Assembly: GCF_004362855.1 (NCBI RefSeq)
Contig: NZ_SNXW01000003.1
Span: forward strand, 468,313-532,312
Direction of reading: 5' to 3'
Length of the DNA: 64,000 nucleotides
Source: Aquabacterium commune
GTDB taxonomy: Bacteria > Pseudomonadota > Gammaproteobacteria > Burkholderiales > Burkholderiaceae_C
The notes below the pieces were generated by a model. That model ran no database searches, was not told where the DNA came from, and saw only the letters and a list, made by a program, of their open reading frames with translations. The position numbers and the translations under genes are program-made. This document shows positions 8,225 through 21,336 of this stretch, in pieces (positions within the stretch are counted from its first letter, which is position 1; each line of letters begins with the position of its first letter).

Positions 8225-8650
8225 TCAAGGCAGCCGGTAGGTTTCGAGGTGGATGCTGGTCTCGGTGTGGCTGATGCCGCGGATGAGGCGCACACGCTCC
8301 ATCACCTTGGACAAACCGGCCAGGTTCTCGGCCCGCAACTCCGCCAGCAGGTCCCAGCGGCCGTTGGTGTCGCTCAGGCGGGCGACACCCGGCTCGCCCA
8401 GCAGGCTGGCAATGACCGCGCGGGCCTCGTTGCCCTCCACGGCGATGCTCATCCAGGCGGTGATCTCGTCCGGGCTGGCATCAGGCCGCAAGCGCACGGT
8501 GTAGCCGACGATGACGCCGGCATCCTCCAGCTTGCGGATGCGGTTGGTGACCGTGCCGCGCGACACGCCGAGCTTGTGCGCCAAGGTGGCCACGGTCAGG
8601 CGGGCGTCTTGCCTCAACAGGGCGAGGAGTTGCTGGTCGGTGCCGTCCAT
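8225..8650 (-). CDS. Lrp/AsnC family transcriptional regulator
   Basis: The 141-residue protein has an N-terminal winged helix-turn-helix (about 1-60: LLRQDARLTVATLAHKLGVS then RGTVTNRIRKLEDAGVI) and a C-terminal RAM ligand-binding domain (about 65-141) with GRWDLLAELRAENLAGL. The start at 8650 is chosen because it opens directly on the HTH; a longer reading to 8746 adds 32 unrelated residues. It is divergent from the ornithine cyclodeaminase gene, with 122 bases between starts. By analogy with Lrp-type control of arginine and proline catabolism it probably senses an amino acid and controls the neighbouring operon. The stop lies 36 bases from the DUF4148-like gene. Confidence 0.92.
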   Translation of the reverse strand: MDGTDQQLLALLRQDARLTVATLAHKLGVSRGTVTNRIRKLEDAGVIVGYTVRLRPDASPDEITAWMSIAVEGNEARAVIASLLGEPGVARLSDTNGRWDLLAELRAENLAGLSKVMERVRLIRGISHTETSIHLETYRLP

Positions 8651-8678
8651 GTTGACGATTTGACACCTGCGGTTGACG
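8651..8678. promoter_or_regulatory. Direct repeat at the Lrp start, possible autoregulatory site
   Basis: GTTGACG occurs at 8651-8657 and again at 8672-8678, exactly 21 bp (two helical turns) apart, each followed by a T-rich patch. It abuts the regulator's start codon. Lrp-family proteins often bind arrays phased on the helix, so this could be an operator; the assignment is inferred. Confidence 0.35.
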
Positions 8679-8772
8679 TTTTGGCAAGTCAGGCACCCAA
8701 ACAGCACATTTCTGGCGATTGTCATTGACGCGCGGGCCGGCCACACTGGTGTTCATCTGCAGGAGCACGGCC

Positions 8773-9828
8773 ATGGGACACGCCATCGTCACGCATTACC
8801 TCGGCGCGGCCGACGCCGCCCACATCGTCCAGCGGCTGGGGCTGGCGCATTGCCTGCGCGGCATGGCCGATGCCATCGAGGCCGATTTCCGCCGCTGGCC
8901 AGCCTTCGACAAATCGGCCCGCGTGGCCCACCACTCGGCCGGCGGCGTGATCGAGCTGATGCCGATTTCCGACGACCAGGCCTACAGCTTCAAATACGTC
9001 AACGGCCACCCCGGCAACCACCGCCTGGGCCTGCCCACCGTGATGGCCTTTGGCGTGCTGGCCGATGTGGCCACGGGCGTGCCCGAGCTGCTCAGCGAAC
9101 TGACCCTGACCACGGCCTTGCGCACCGCTGCGGTGTCGGCCGTGGCCGCGCGTGCCCTCGCCCGCCCCGACAGCCGCGTGATGGCCTTGATCGGCAATGG
9201 CGCGCAAAGCGAGTTCCAGGCCCTGGCCTTCCACCACCTGCTGGGCGTGCACACCCTGCGCCTGTTCGATGTGGACGCGCGGGCCACGGCCAAACTGGCG
9301 CGCAACCTGGCCGACACGGGCCTGCACGTGCAGCCCTGCCACAGCGCTGCAGACGCCGTCCAAGGCGCCGACATCGTCACCACGATCACGGCCGACAAGG
9401 CCAACGCCACCATCGTGACGGCCGACATGCTGCGCCCAGGCATGCACCTCAATGCCGTGGGCGGCGATTGCCCTGGCAAGACGGAACTGGCGCCCGAGGT
9501 GTTGCTGGCGGCCGATGTGTTCGTCGAGTACGCGCCGCAAACCCGCGTCGAGGGCGAGGTCCAGCAGATGCCGCCCGACTTCCCCGTGACCGAGCTGTGG
9601 CAGGTGCTGACGGGCCAGGCGCCTGGCCGCCGCCACCGCGAGCAGGTCACGGTGTTCGACTCCGTCGGCTTTGCACTGGAGGATTTCTCCGCGCTGTGCT
9701 TCATGCGAGACTGCGCTCAGCAGCTGGGCCTGCTGCGCACGCTGGCACTGATGCCCGAACTCGACGACCCGAAAGACCTGTTCGCGCTGCTGAGCACGCC
9801 CGCCACCACCCGAGTGCAAGCCGCATGA
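8773..9828 (+). CDS. Ornithine cyclodeaminase
   Basis: Converts L-ornithine directly to L-proline and ammonia with bound NAD+. The 351-residue product belongs to the ornithine cyclodeaminase/mu-crystallin family: the early basic motif FDKSARVAHHSAGG, KYVNGHPGN in the substrate site, and a Rossmann segment IGNGAQSEFQALAF around residue 142. AGGAG at 8761-8765 precedes the ATG at 8773, which fixes the start; an upstream start at 8719 would add residues outside the family. The stop codon overlaps the arginase start (ATGA), so the two are translationally coupled. The next genes make it the middle step of arginine use through proline. Confidence 0.92.
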   Translation: MGHAIVTHYLGAADAAHIVQRLGLAHCLRGMADAIEADFRRWPAFDKSARVAHHSAGGVIELMPISDDQAYSFKYVNGHPGNHRLGLPTVMAFGVLADVATGVPELLSELTLTTALRTAAVSAVAARALARPDSRVMALIGNGAQSEFQALAFHHLLGVHTLRLFDVDARATAKLARNLADTGLHVQPCHSAADAVQGADIVTTITADKANATIVTADMLRPGMHLNAVGGDCPGKTELAPEVLLAADVFVEYAPQTRVEGEVQQMPPDFPVTELWQVLTGQAPGRRHREQVTVFDSVGFALEDFSALCFMRDCAQQLGLLRTLALMPELDDPKDLFALLSTPATTRVQAA

Positions 9829-10787
9829 GCCCCCAGATCCCCGCGCGCCCCGCCGTCAGCCTCATCGGCGTGCCCACCGACGTGGGCGCAGGTCGCATCG
9901 GCGCGCGCATGGGGCCGAGCGCCTTGCGCGTGGCCGGCATCGTCCAGGCGATGGCCGATTTCGGCATCGACGTGCGCGACTGCGGTGACCTCCACGGCCC
10001 CGACAACCCCGAGCAGCCCGCCGTGGGCGGCTTCCGGCACCTGACGGAAGTGGCGCGCTGGAACCAGCTGTTGCACGAGGCCACCCTGGCCGAGCTCCGC
10101 GCAGGGCGGCTGCCGCTGATGCTGGGCGGCGACCACAGCCTGGCCATGGGCAGCATCAGCGCGGTGGCGCGCCATTGCCGCGACACCGGACGGCGCCTGC
10201 GCGTGCTTTGGCTGGACGCCCATGCCGACCTCAACACCGCCACCCTGACGCCCTCGGGCAACCTGCACGGCATGCCCGTGGCCTGCCTGTGCGGCCATGG
10301 GCCCGCCGAGCTGACGGGCATTGGCGGCCACAGCCCGGCCCTGTCGCCGCAAGACATCCGCCAGATCGGCATCCGCAGCGTGGACCCGGGCGAAAAACGC
10401 TTCGTGCACGAACTCGGCATCGAGGTCTTCGACATGCGCTTCATCGACGAAAACGGCATGCGGCACACCATGGCGCAGGCCCTGCTGGGCTTGGACGAGC
10501 GCACCCACCTGCACGTCAGCCTGGACGTCGATTTCCTCGACCCCGACATCGCCCCCGGCGTGGGCACGACGGTGCGCGGTGGCCCGACCTACCGCGAGGC
10601 CCAGCTGTGCATGGAAATGATCGCGGACACCGGCCGGCTGGGCTCGCTCGATGTGGTCGAACTCAACCCCGCGCTCGATGTGCGCAACCAGACCGCCGAG
10701 CTTGCCGTGGACCTGATCCAGAGCCTGTTCGGCAAGAGCACCTTGATGCGCACGCCCGAGCCCCCGCGCCGCGAGCCCACCGGCTGA
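9825..10787 (+). CDS. rocF: Arginase
   Basis: Hydrolyses L-arginine to ornithine and urea. The 320-residue protein has the full set of binuclear manganese motifs: GGDHS, DAHADLN, SLDVDFLDP and a distal VVELNP segment. Its start overlaps the ornithine cyclodeaminase stop by four bases. The urea product can be used by the urease encoded from 47102. With ornithine cyclodeaminase and PutA it completes a route from arginine to glutamate. A guanidino-acid hydrolase relative is possible but the neighbours favour arginase. Confidence 0.93.
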   Translation: MSPQIPARPAVSLIGVPTDVGAGRIGARMGPSALRVAGIVQAMADFGIDVRDCGDLHGPDNPEQPAVGGFRHLTEVARWNQLLHEATLAELRAGRLPLMLGGDHSLAMGSISAVARHCRDTGRRLRVLWLDAHADLNTATLTPSGNLHGMPVACLCGHGPAELTGIGGHSPALSPQDIRQIGIRSVDPGEKRFVHELGIEVFDMRFIDENGMRHTMAQALLGLDERTHLHVSLDVDFLDPDIAPGVGTTVRGGPTYREAQLCMEMIADTGRLGSLDVVELNPALDVRNQTAELAVDLIQSLFGKSTLMRTPEPPRREPTG

Positions 10788-10852
10788 GCCCCGACACGCC
10801 GTCAGCGAGCACCCCGAACGCGCGCACCGGCCACCGCCAGGAGGATCCCACC

Positions 10853-13800
10853 ATGCGCCTGCCCGCCCCCGACCGCCCCGAAACCGACGTGGTGCGCCAG
10901 CGCCTGCACAGCCTGGAAGGCACCCTCGACTGGGCGGCGGTCGCGCGGCAGGCCCGCCCCTGGGTGGAGGCGGTGCGCGCCCACCCGGCCCCGTTCTGGG
11001 CGCTGGAATCGCTGCTCAAGGAATTCCCCATCTCCAGCAAGGAGGGCCTGGCCCTGATGCGCCTGGCCGAGGCCCTGCTGCGGGTGCCCGATGCGGACAC
11101 CGCCATCGCGCTGACGTCCGACCAACTCGGCCGCGCCGATTTCGCGGACACAGCCGGCCACACCCGTCAGTCCGAGTCGGCCATGGGGCGGCTGACACAT
11201 GCCGCGGTGGCGCTGTCCAAGAAGTTCCTGCCCGATGCCGATGGCAGCACGGGCCTCGCGGCGCGCCTGGGCGCCCGCGCCGTGGTCACCGCCACCGTGC
11301 GCGCCGTGCAGTTGCTGGGCCAGCAGTTCGTGCTGGGCGAAAGCATCGCACAGGCCTTGGCGCAATCGGCGCGCACCCACCGCGCACAACCCCACGTGCG
11401 TTTCAGCTTCGACATGCTCGGCGAAGGCGCCCGCACCGAAGACGACGCCCAGCGCTACCTGGCCAGCTACGAACGCGCGCTGGACGCCATCGCGGCCAGC
11501 CAGCGCGAGGCCCACACCCCGGCCTTGGCCGATGGCCTGTCGATCAAGCTCAGCGCCCTGCACCCGCGTTATGAAGAAGCCCAACATGAGCGCGTCATGG
11601 CAGAGCTGGTGCCGCGCGTCTGGGCGCTGTGCGACCGCGCGGCCCGCGCCGACCTCAACCTCACGCTGGACGCCGAAGAGGTTGACCGCCTGGAGCTCTC
11701 ACTCGATGTGGCCGAGGCGCTGGTCGCGCGCATCGCCGCCGAACACCCGCAGTGGCAAGGCTTCGGCCTGGCCTTGCAGGCTTACCAAACGCGCTCGCTG
11801 GAATTGGTCGAGCACGTGATCGCAATGGCACGCCGCCACGGTGTCAAGCTGATGTGCCGCCTGGTCAAGGGCGCCTATTGGGACGCCGAAATCAAGCGCG
11901 CCCAGGAGGCGGGCCTGGCGCACTACCCGGTGTTCACGCACAAGCAGCACACCGACATCAGCTACCTGGCCTGCGCCCGCGCCATGCTGGCCGCGCCCGA
12001 TGCCCTGTTCCCGCAGTTCGCCACGCACAACGCCGGCACCATCGCCGCGCTGCTGCAGATGGCCGAGCGCAGCGGCGCACGCTTCGAGCTGCAGCGCCTG
12101 CATGGCATGGGCGAAGCCGTGTACCGAGAGGTGTTGCGCGAACCGCTGATCAGCTGCCGCGTGTATGCGCCGGTGGGCCCGCACCGCGACCTGCTGGCCT
12201 ACCTGGTGCGCCGCCTGCTGGAAAACGGCGCCAACTCATCGTTCGTGCACCAGCTGGCCGATCCAGCCTGCGGCGTGGACGAACTGCTGCGCTCGCCACT
12301 GCACCTGCTGCCGGCCTCGGGCCTGCCACTGCCGCGCGACCTGTTCGGCCCGGCCCGGCCCAACAGCATGGGCGTGGACCTGAGCGTGCGCCGCGACCGC
12401 GATGCGCTGTTGCAAGCGCGCCAGACCGCCGTGCTGCCCACCGTGGCCGAAGCCTCGGCGGACGACGTCGCTGCTGCGGCGCAACGCAGCCTGGCGGCCG
12501 CCCCCGCCTGGCGCCGCCGCCCGGTCACGCAACGTGCCGCCGTCTTGCGGCACGCCGCCGACGCCCTGCAAAACCGCTTGCCCGCGTTCTGCGCGCTGCT
12601 GGTGGACGAAGGCCGCAAGACTTGGCCAGATGCGGTGGCCGAGGTGCGCGAGGCCATCGACTTCCTGCGCTACTACGCCGTCGAAGCCGAGCGTGTGATG
12701 GCGCCAGTGAACCTGCCAGCCCCCTGGCCCGGCGTGACCGGCGAGACCAACACCCTGCGCCTGCACGGCCGCGGCATGTGGGTCTGCATCAGCCCCTGGA
12801 ACTTCCCGCTGGCCATCTTTGTGGGCCAGGTGGCCGCGGCCCTGGTCACCGGCAACACCGTGCTGGCCAAGCCGGCAGAGCAAACACCTGGCGTCGCCCT
12901 GGCCGCCGTGGGCTTGCTGCACGACGCGGGCGTGCCCAGCGATGTGCTCCAGGTGCTGCACGGGCCTGGCGAAACGGTGGGCGCCACCTTGGTCGCACAC
13001 CCGGGCGTGGCCGGCGTGGCCTTCACAGGCTCCACGGCCGTGGCCAAGCACATCCAGCGCGCGCTGGCGGCCAAAGACGGCCCCATCGTGCCGCTGATCG
13101 CGGAAACCGGCGGCATCAACGCCATGCTGGTGGACCCCAGCGCCCTGCCCGAGCAGGTCTGCGACGCCGTGCTGCAAAGCGCCTTCCGCTCGGCCGGGCA
13201 GCGTTGCTCGGCGCTGCGCCTGCTGTGCCTGCACGAGGACATCGCCGAGCGCACCCTGGCGATGATCGCGGGCGCCGTGGCGGAGCTGCGTGTCGGCGAT
13301 CCGGCCCGCATCGACACCGACATCGGCCCGCTGATCGACGCCGAAGCCCATGCCAAGCTCTGCGCCCAGGTCGAGCGGCTGCGCCGCCACGGCCGCCCTC
13401 TGTGGGCGGAGCGCCCTCCCCGCGACCTGGCCGTGCCGCATGTGCAGACCCCGCTGGCCTTCGAGGTGGACAGCATCGCGGCCGTCCGGGAGGAAATCTT
13501 CGGCCCGGTGCTGCAGGTGGTGCGCTGGTCGGGCGATGCGGCCCTGGTCATCGACGACATCAACGCGCTGGGCCATGGCCTCACCCTGGGCATCCAGACC
13601 CGCATCGACAGCCGCGCGCAGGCCCTGGCCACACGGGCCCAGGTGGGCAACGTCTATGTCAACCGCAACACGGTGGGCGCGGTGGTGGGCCTGCAGCCCT
13701 TCGGCGGTGAGGGCTTGAGCGGCACCGGCCCGAAGGCCGGCGGCCCGCACTACCTGCCGCGTTTCTGCGTGGAGCAAACCCTCACCGTCAACACCACAGC

Positions 13801-13858
13801 CGCCGGCGGCAACGTCGCGCTGATGGCGGGGCAGGCACGAGAAGCCCCAGAGACCTGA
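10853..13858 (+). CDS. putA: Bifunctional proline dehydrogenase / P5C dehydrogenase PutA
   Basis: Oxidises proline to glutamate in two steps with channelled P5C. The 1001-residue protein is the short PutA type without the N-terminal ribbon-helix-helix repressor domain. The proline dehydrogenase part (about 60-480) has LSIKLSALHPRYEEA, RLVKGAYWDAEIK and RLLENGANSSFVHQ. The P5C dehydrogenase part (about 500-990) has the general base in LIAETGG (about 749) and the catalytic cysteine in SAGQRCSALR (about 784). AGGAGGA upstream supports the ATG at 10853. The gap to arginase is 65 bases, so it is probably co-transcribed. Lacking a DNA-binding domain, it cannot repress itself, which fits control by the divergent Lrp-type regulator. 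Confidence 0.95.
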   Translation: MRLPAPDRPETDVVRQRLHSLEGTLDWAAVARQARPWVEAVRAHPAPFWALESLLKEFPISSKEGLALMRLAEALLRVPDADTAIALTSDQLGRADFADTAGHTRQSESAMGRLTHAAVALSKKFLPDADGSTGLAARLGARAVVTATVRAVQLLGQQFVLGESIAQALAQSARTHRAQPHVRFSFDMLGEGARTEDDAQRYLASYERALDAIAASQREAHTPALADGLSIKLSALHPRYEEAQHERVMAELVPRVWALCDRAARADLNLTLDAEEVDRLELSLDVAEALVARIAAEHPQWQGFGLALQAYQTRSLELVEHVIAMARRHGVKLMCRLVKGAYWDAEIKRAQEAGLAHYPVFTHKQHTDISYLACARAMLAAPDALFPQFATHNAGTIAALLQMAERSGARFELQRLHGMGEAVYREVLREPLISCRVYAPVGPHRDLLAYLVRRLLENGANSSFVHQLADPACGVDELLRSPLHLLPASGLPLPRDLFGPARPNSMGVDLSVRRDRDALLQARQTAVLPTVAEASADDVAAAAQRSLAAAPAWRRRPVTQRAAVLRHAADALQNRLPAFCALLVDEGRKTWPDAVAEVREAIDFLRYYAVEAERVMAPVNLPAPWPGVTGETNTLRLHGRGMWVCISPWNFPLAIFVGQVAAALVTGNTVLAKPAEQTPGVALAAVGLLHDAGVPSDVLQVLHGPGETVGATLVAHPGVAGVAFTGSTAVAKHIQRALAAKDGPIVPLIAETGGINAMLVDPSALPEQVCDAVLQSAFRSAGQRCSALRLLCLHEDIAERTLAMIAGAVAELRVGDPARIDTDIGPLIDAEAHAKLCAQVERLRRHGRPLWAERPPRDLAVPHVQTPLAFEVDSIAAVREEIFGPVLQVVRWSGDAALVIDDINALGHGLTLGIQTRIDSRAQALATRAQVGNVYVNRNTVGAVVGLQPFGGEGLSGTGPKAGGPHYLPRFCVEQTLTVNTTAAGGNVALMAGQAREAPET

Positions 13859-13906
13859 GCGGCCTGAGGGGCCTGAGGGGCCTGGAAGTCAGGGCGCTGC
13901 CCGCGC

Positions 13907-14527
13907 TCACTCGCCTTGCATCAGCGAGTCGAGCGTGAGGGCGAAGGCCGGGGCGAAGGTGTCGAGGAAATAGCGCAGCTCGGGCGTCATGTGCTCGTCT
14001 AGCTTGCGGCGGATCTGCTGCTCGGCCTGTGCGAACTCGGGGTTGCCAAAGCGCAGTTCGGCCTGGCACTTGAGCCACGCGGCCAGGCGGTCGGCCGTCT
14101 TGACCAGGGCGGCCTCGTGCGCAGGCCAGGTCTCGTGGTCCATCACGGCGGTGAGCGAGGGCTGCAAGGCCACGGGCAGGAGCGACACCATCTCGCGGCA
14201 GACCTCGCCCTCGAGGTTGGCCGTGGCGTGACGCATGGCCGGCGAGTACTTGACCGGCGTGGGCAAATCACCCGTGATCGCTTCGGTGGCATCGTGGAAC
14301 AGCGCGCGCGCGGCCACCGCGTTGGGGTCCACCGGCTGCTGGAACACGTCCCGGCTGATGACGGCCAGCGCATGCGCCAGCACCGCGACCTCCCAACTGT
14401 GCTGGGCCACGTCCTCCTCTTCGGCGTTGCGCATCAGGCCCCAGCGCTTGATGTAGCGCAGGCGGGCGAGGTGAGCATAAAAAGGGCTGTGTTCGGCGCT
14501 GTGGGAGGGGTCGGTGGGGGTCGTCAT
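13907..14527 (-). CDS. YfbR-like 5'-deoxynucleotidase (HD domain)
   Basis: HD-domain phosphohydrolase of the YfbR type, which dephosphorylates deoxyribonucleoside 5'-monophosphates. The 206-residue product has AQHSWEVAVLAH (first His), ALFHDATEAITGDLPTPVK (HD pair) and a later VKTADRLAAWLK (distal Asp), in the order seen in YfbR. The start at 14527 is preferred over longer readings because family similarity begins near RLRYIKRWGLM. It converges on putA with a 48-base gap and has no evident operon. Confidence 0.88.
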   Translation of the reverse strand: MTTPTDPSHSAEHSPFYAHLARLRYIKRWGLMRNAEEEDVAQHSWEVAVLAHALAVISRDVFQQPVDPNAVAARALFHDATEAITGDLPTPVKYSPAMRHATANLEGEVCREMVSLLPVALQPSLTAVMDHETWPAHEAALVKTADRLAAWLKCQAELRFGNPEFAQAEQQIRRKLDEHMTPELRYFLDTFAPAFALTLDSLMQGE

Positions 14528-14621
14528 GGCGATGTCACTGCGGTGCGGCCTGCATCTTCGCCCAAAAAGCCACAGCGCACCGCCAGCGGACCCCCGGCAT
14601 CGGCGCAGGCACAATGCCGCC

Positions 14622-15002
14622 ATGCCCGACCAACTTGGCAAGTACATCGTCGCCGCCTTCGTGCTGGCCTTCTGTTTCCTGGCCTGGCGCGCCTGGCAGA
14701 TCAAGCAGGCCAGCCCGCAGTGGCCCAGCGTGGAGGGCGAAATCACCGAGTCCCGCGCACGACCCTTCAACGCCCAGTCGGGCGAACCCGAGGCCGGCAA
14801 GAACGACTGGATGGCCGAGGTGCGCTACCGCTACAGCGTCCAGGGCGTGACCCACGAGGGCAACCGCCTGCAGGCTTTTGGCCGCCACCATTTCAGCCGC
14901 GAAGAGGCCGAACAGGCGCTGGCGCCGTATCCCGTGGGTGCGCGCGTCAAGGTTTTCCACGACCCGGCGCGGCCCGAGGTCAGCGTGCTGATCCCCGGCT
15001 GA
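14622..15002 (+). CDS. DUF3592-like single-pass membrane protein
   Basis: A 126-residue protein with one N-terminal membrane segment (about residues 8-24, VAAFVLAFCFLAWRAW). A beta-rich domain follows, containing WPSVEGEITESRARP, a VRYRYSVQGVTHEGN stretch and the end YPVGARVKVFHDPARPEVSVL, which is the DUF3592 pattern. The function is unknown. It lies divergently from the yfbR-like gene and ahead of the CsoR-like operon, apparently as a separate unit. Confidence 0.75.
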   Translation: MPDQLGKYIVAAFVLAFCFLAWRAWQIKQASPQWPSVEGEITESRARPFNAQSGEPEAGKNDWMAEVRYRYSVQGVTHEGNRLQAFGRHHFSREEAEQALAPYPVGARVKVFHDPARPEVSVLIPG

Positions 15003-15033
15003 TCCCCGGTTGATCAGGGCCAACACCCTTGCC

Positions 15034-15047
15034 TACCCCGCCGGGTA
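15034..15047. promoter_or_regulatory. CsoR-type operator
   Basis: TACCCCGCCGGGTA contains TACCC and GGGTA as inverted arms around CGCC, close in form to CsoR operators (TACCC..GGGTA type). It is 37 bases before the CsoR-family gene, as expected for an autoregulated repressor. Confidence 0.6.
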
Positions 15048-15084
15048 TGCCTAGACTGCCCGGACTGCCGACACCTGCCTGCCC

Positions 15085-15396
15085 ATGACCACCCTGGACA
15101 ACGACGCCCGCACCGACATCCTCAACCGCCTCAAACGTGCCGAGGGGCAGTTGCGTGGCATCCAGCGCATGATCGAGGCGGGCGAGCCCTGCCAGCCGGT
15201 CGCCGTGCAGATGTCGGCCGTGCGCAAGGCGCTGGACAGCACCTGGCTGCGCATGGTGCGTTGCCTGATGGCGCAGGAGCTCAACGAGCGCCTGGGCGCG
15301 CCGGACACCGATGACGCGGCGGCCGCAGCCAGCACCGCCGAAGTCGTGGACGCGGTGCTCGACCAGATGGAAGCCATGCTGGGCAAGTTGCGCTGA
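15085..15396 (+). CDS. CsoR/FrmR-family repressor with atypical ligand residues
   Basis: The 103-residue all-helical protein has the DUF156 signature (RLKRAEGQLRGIQRMIEAG, then C36 and QMSAVRKALDS). Copper CsoR uses Cys36, His61 and Cys65. Here Cys36 is kept, but the positions of His61 and Cys65 are Leu and Glu, with a cysteine at 60 instead. FrmR has Glu at the last position but keeps the His, and Pro2 of FrmR is absent. The inducer is therefore unclear: a non-metal or reactive species using Cys36/Cys60 is one option. A CsoR-type operator lies in its promoter, and the DUF3422 gene follows after nine bases, so that is the likely regulated partner. Confidence 0.85.
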   Translation: MTTLDNDARTDILNRLKRAEGQLRGIQRMIEAGEPCQPVAVQMSAVRKALDSTWLRMVRCLMAQELNERLGAPDTDDAAAAASTAEVVDAVLDQMEAMLGKLR

Positions 15397-15405
15397 GGAC
15401 CCCGC

Positions 15406-16770
15406 ATGGACGCCAGCCACACGCACCACACGGCCCTGCCCCGCGCCCTGCCCGCCGACGACGCCCAGCGCGAGCTGCTGCACAACGAGGTCCACGCCCG
15501 ACCGCCGGCCCGCATCCGCCTGCCGGCCCTGGTGGTGTATGTGGCCGTGCTCAACGAGGGCGTGAGCCGAGACGACGAATGGGCCCACCTGCGCGCCCTG
15601 CCCGGCCAGCAAGACCTGCCGCTGCAGGCGCTGTCGGGCAACTTCGTGCGCCTGCGTTTTGCCGATCACACCCTCAAGTGGGAGCGCCACACCGAGTTCA
15701 GCCGCTACTCCATCGTCCAGGCCTTGCCCGGTGAGGCCCTGGCCGCGAGCACCGACGGCGATCACACCGATGGCGCGCACGAAGCCGCGCTGATGCGCTC
15801 GCTGGCGGTCGATGTGGCCTGGCTGGCCGGCATCCCCGGCAAAACCGTGGCCGCCATCATGATGGCCATGGTGCATGGCGATGTCGATGACACCCCAGCC
15901 ATGCGCGCCACCGCCGCGCCCTGGTTCGATGGCCGTGACACCCTGGCCTCGCTGCTGGGCATCCGCCGCTCGTGCGCCATGACGGACTTCCGCCTGCGCG
16001 ACAGCGGCTTCGAGCGCCTGCTGGTCATCTCGCCGACCAACACCTCGGACCAGCGCGTGGGCCGCATCTCACAGCGCCTGCTGGAACTCGAAACTTACCG
16101 CCTGATGGCCCTGCGCGGCCTGCCCGTGGCCAAAACGCTGGCGCCCATGCTCGGTGACGCCGAAGCCCGCCTGGCCGAGATCACGGCGCGCATGGAAAAC
16201 AAGGACGCCTCCGACCAGGAGCTGCTGGACAAGCTCATCGCCCTGGCCGCCACAGTGGAGCGCGCCACGGCCACCCACCTCTACCGCTTCACGGCCACGC
16301 AGGCTTACTACGCCCTGGTCGAGCAGCGCATCGAGCAGCTGCGCGAAACCCCCATCCCCGGCACGCAAACGGTGGGCGAGTTCGTGCTGCGGCGGGTGTC
16401 GCCGGCGATGGCGACGGTGCAGGCCACGGCCCAGCGCCTGAGCTCGCTGTCGCAGCGCATCGAGCGCGCCAGCGCCCTGCTGCGCACGCGCGTGGACATC
16501 GCCACCGAGTCGCAAAACCAGACGCTGCTGGAAAAGCTCACGCGCGGGCAAGAGATGCAATTGCGCCTGCAAACCACGGTGGAAGGCCTCTCCATCGCAG
16601 CCATCGCCTACTACGTGGTCAGCCTGATCCTGTACGTGGGCAAGGCGGGCAAGGCCGCGGGCTTGCCGCTCAACCCGGAGTTGCTCGCCGGTGCGCTCAT
16701 CCCGCTGGTGTTGCTGGGCATCTGGTGGGGCACGCGGCGGCTGCAAAAAAGGCTGCACGCCGGACATTGA
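15406..16770 (+). CDS. DUF3422 family membrane protein
   Basis: A 454-residue protein beginning with a motif typical of DUF3422 (LLHNEVHARPPARIRLPA). It has a long, partly coiled-coil middle (about 220-390, rich in Arg, Glu and Ala, e.g. QRIEQLRETPIPGTQ) and two membrane segments near the C-terminus (about 398-415 and 427-443), then a short basic tail. The function of the family is not established. It is translated just after the CsoR-like repressor and probably shares its transcript. The gene converges on tamB with 27 bases between stops. Confidence 0.88.
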   Translation: MDASHTHHTALPRALPADDAQRELLHNEVHARPPARIRLPALVVYVAVLNEGVSRDDEWAHLRALPGQQDLPLQALSGNFVRLRFADHTLKWERHTEFSRYSIVQALPGEALAASTDGDHTDGAHEAALMRSLAVDVAWLAGIPGKTVAAIMMAMVHGDVDDTPAMRATAAPWFDGRDTLASLLGIRRSCAMTDFRLRDSGFERLLVISPTNTSDQRVGRISQRLLELETYRLMALRGLPVAKTLAPMLGDAEARLAEITARMENKDASDQELLDKLIALAATVERATATHLYRFTATQAYYALVEQRIEQLRETPIPGTQTVGEFVLRRVSPAMATVQATAQRLSSLSQRIERASALLRTRVDIATESQNQTLLEKLTRGQEMQLRLQTTVEGLSIAAIAYYVVSLILYVGKAGKAAGLPLNPELLAGALIPLVLLGIWWGTRRLQKRLHAGH

Positions 16771-16797
16771 TGGCCCGGTTCGGGCTTGGGTTCAGGC

Positions 16798-21332
<4,535 letters not shown>

Positions 21333-21336
<4 letters not shown>

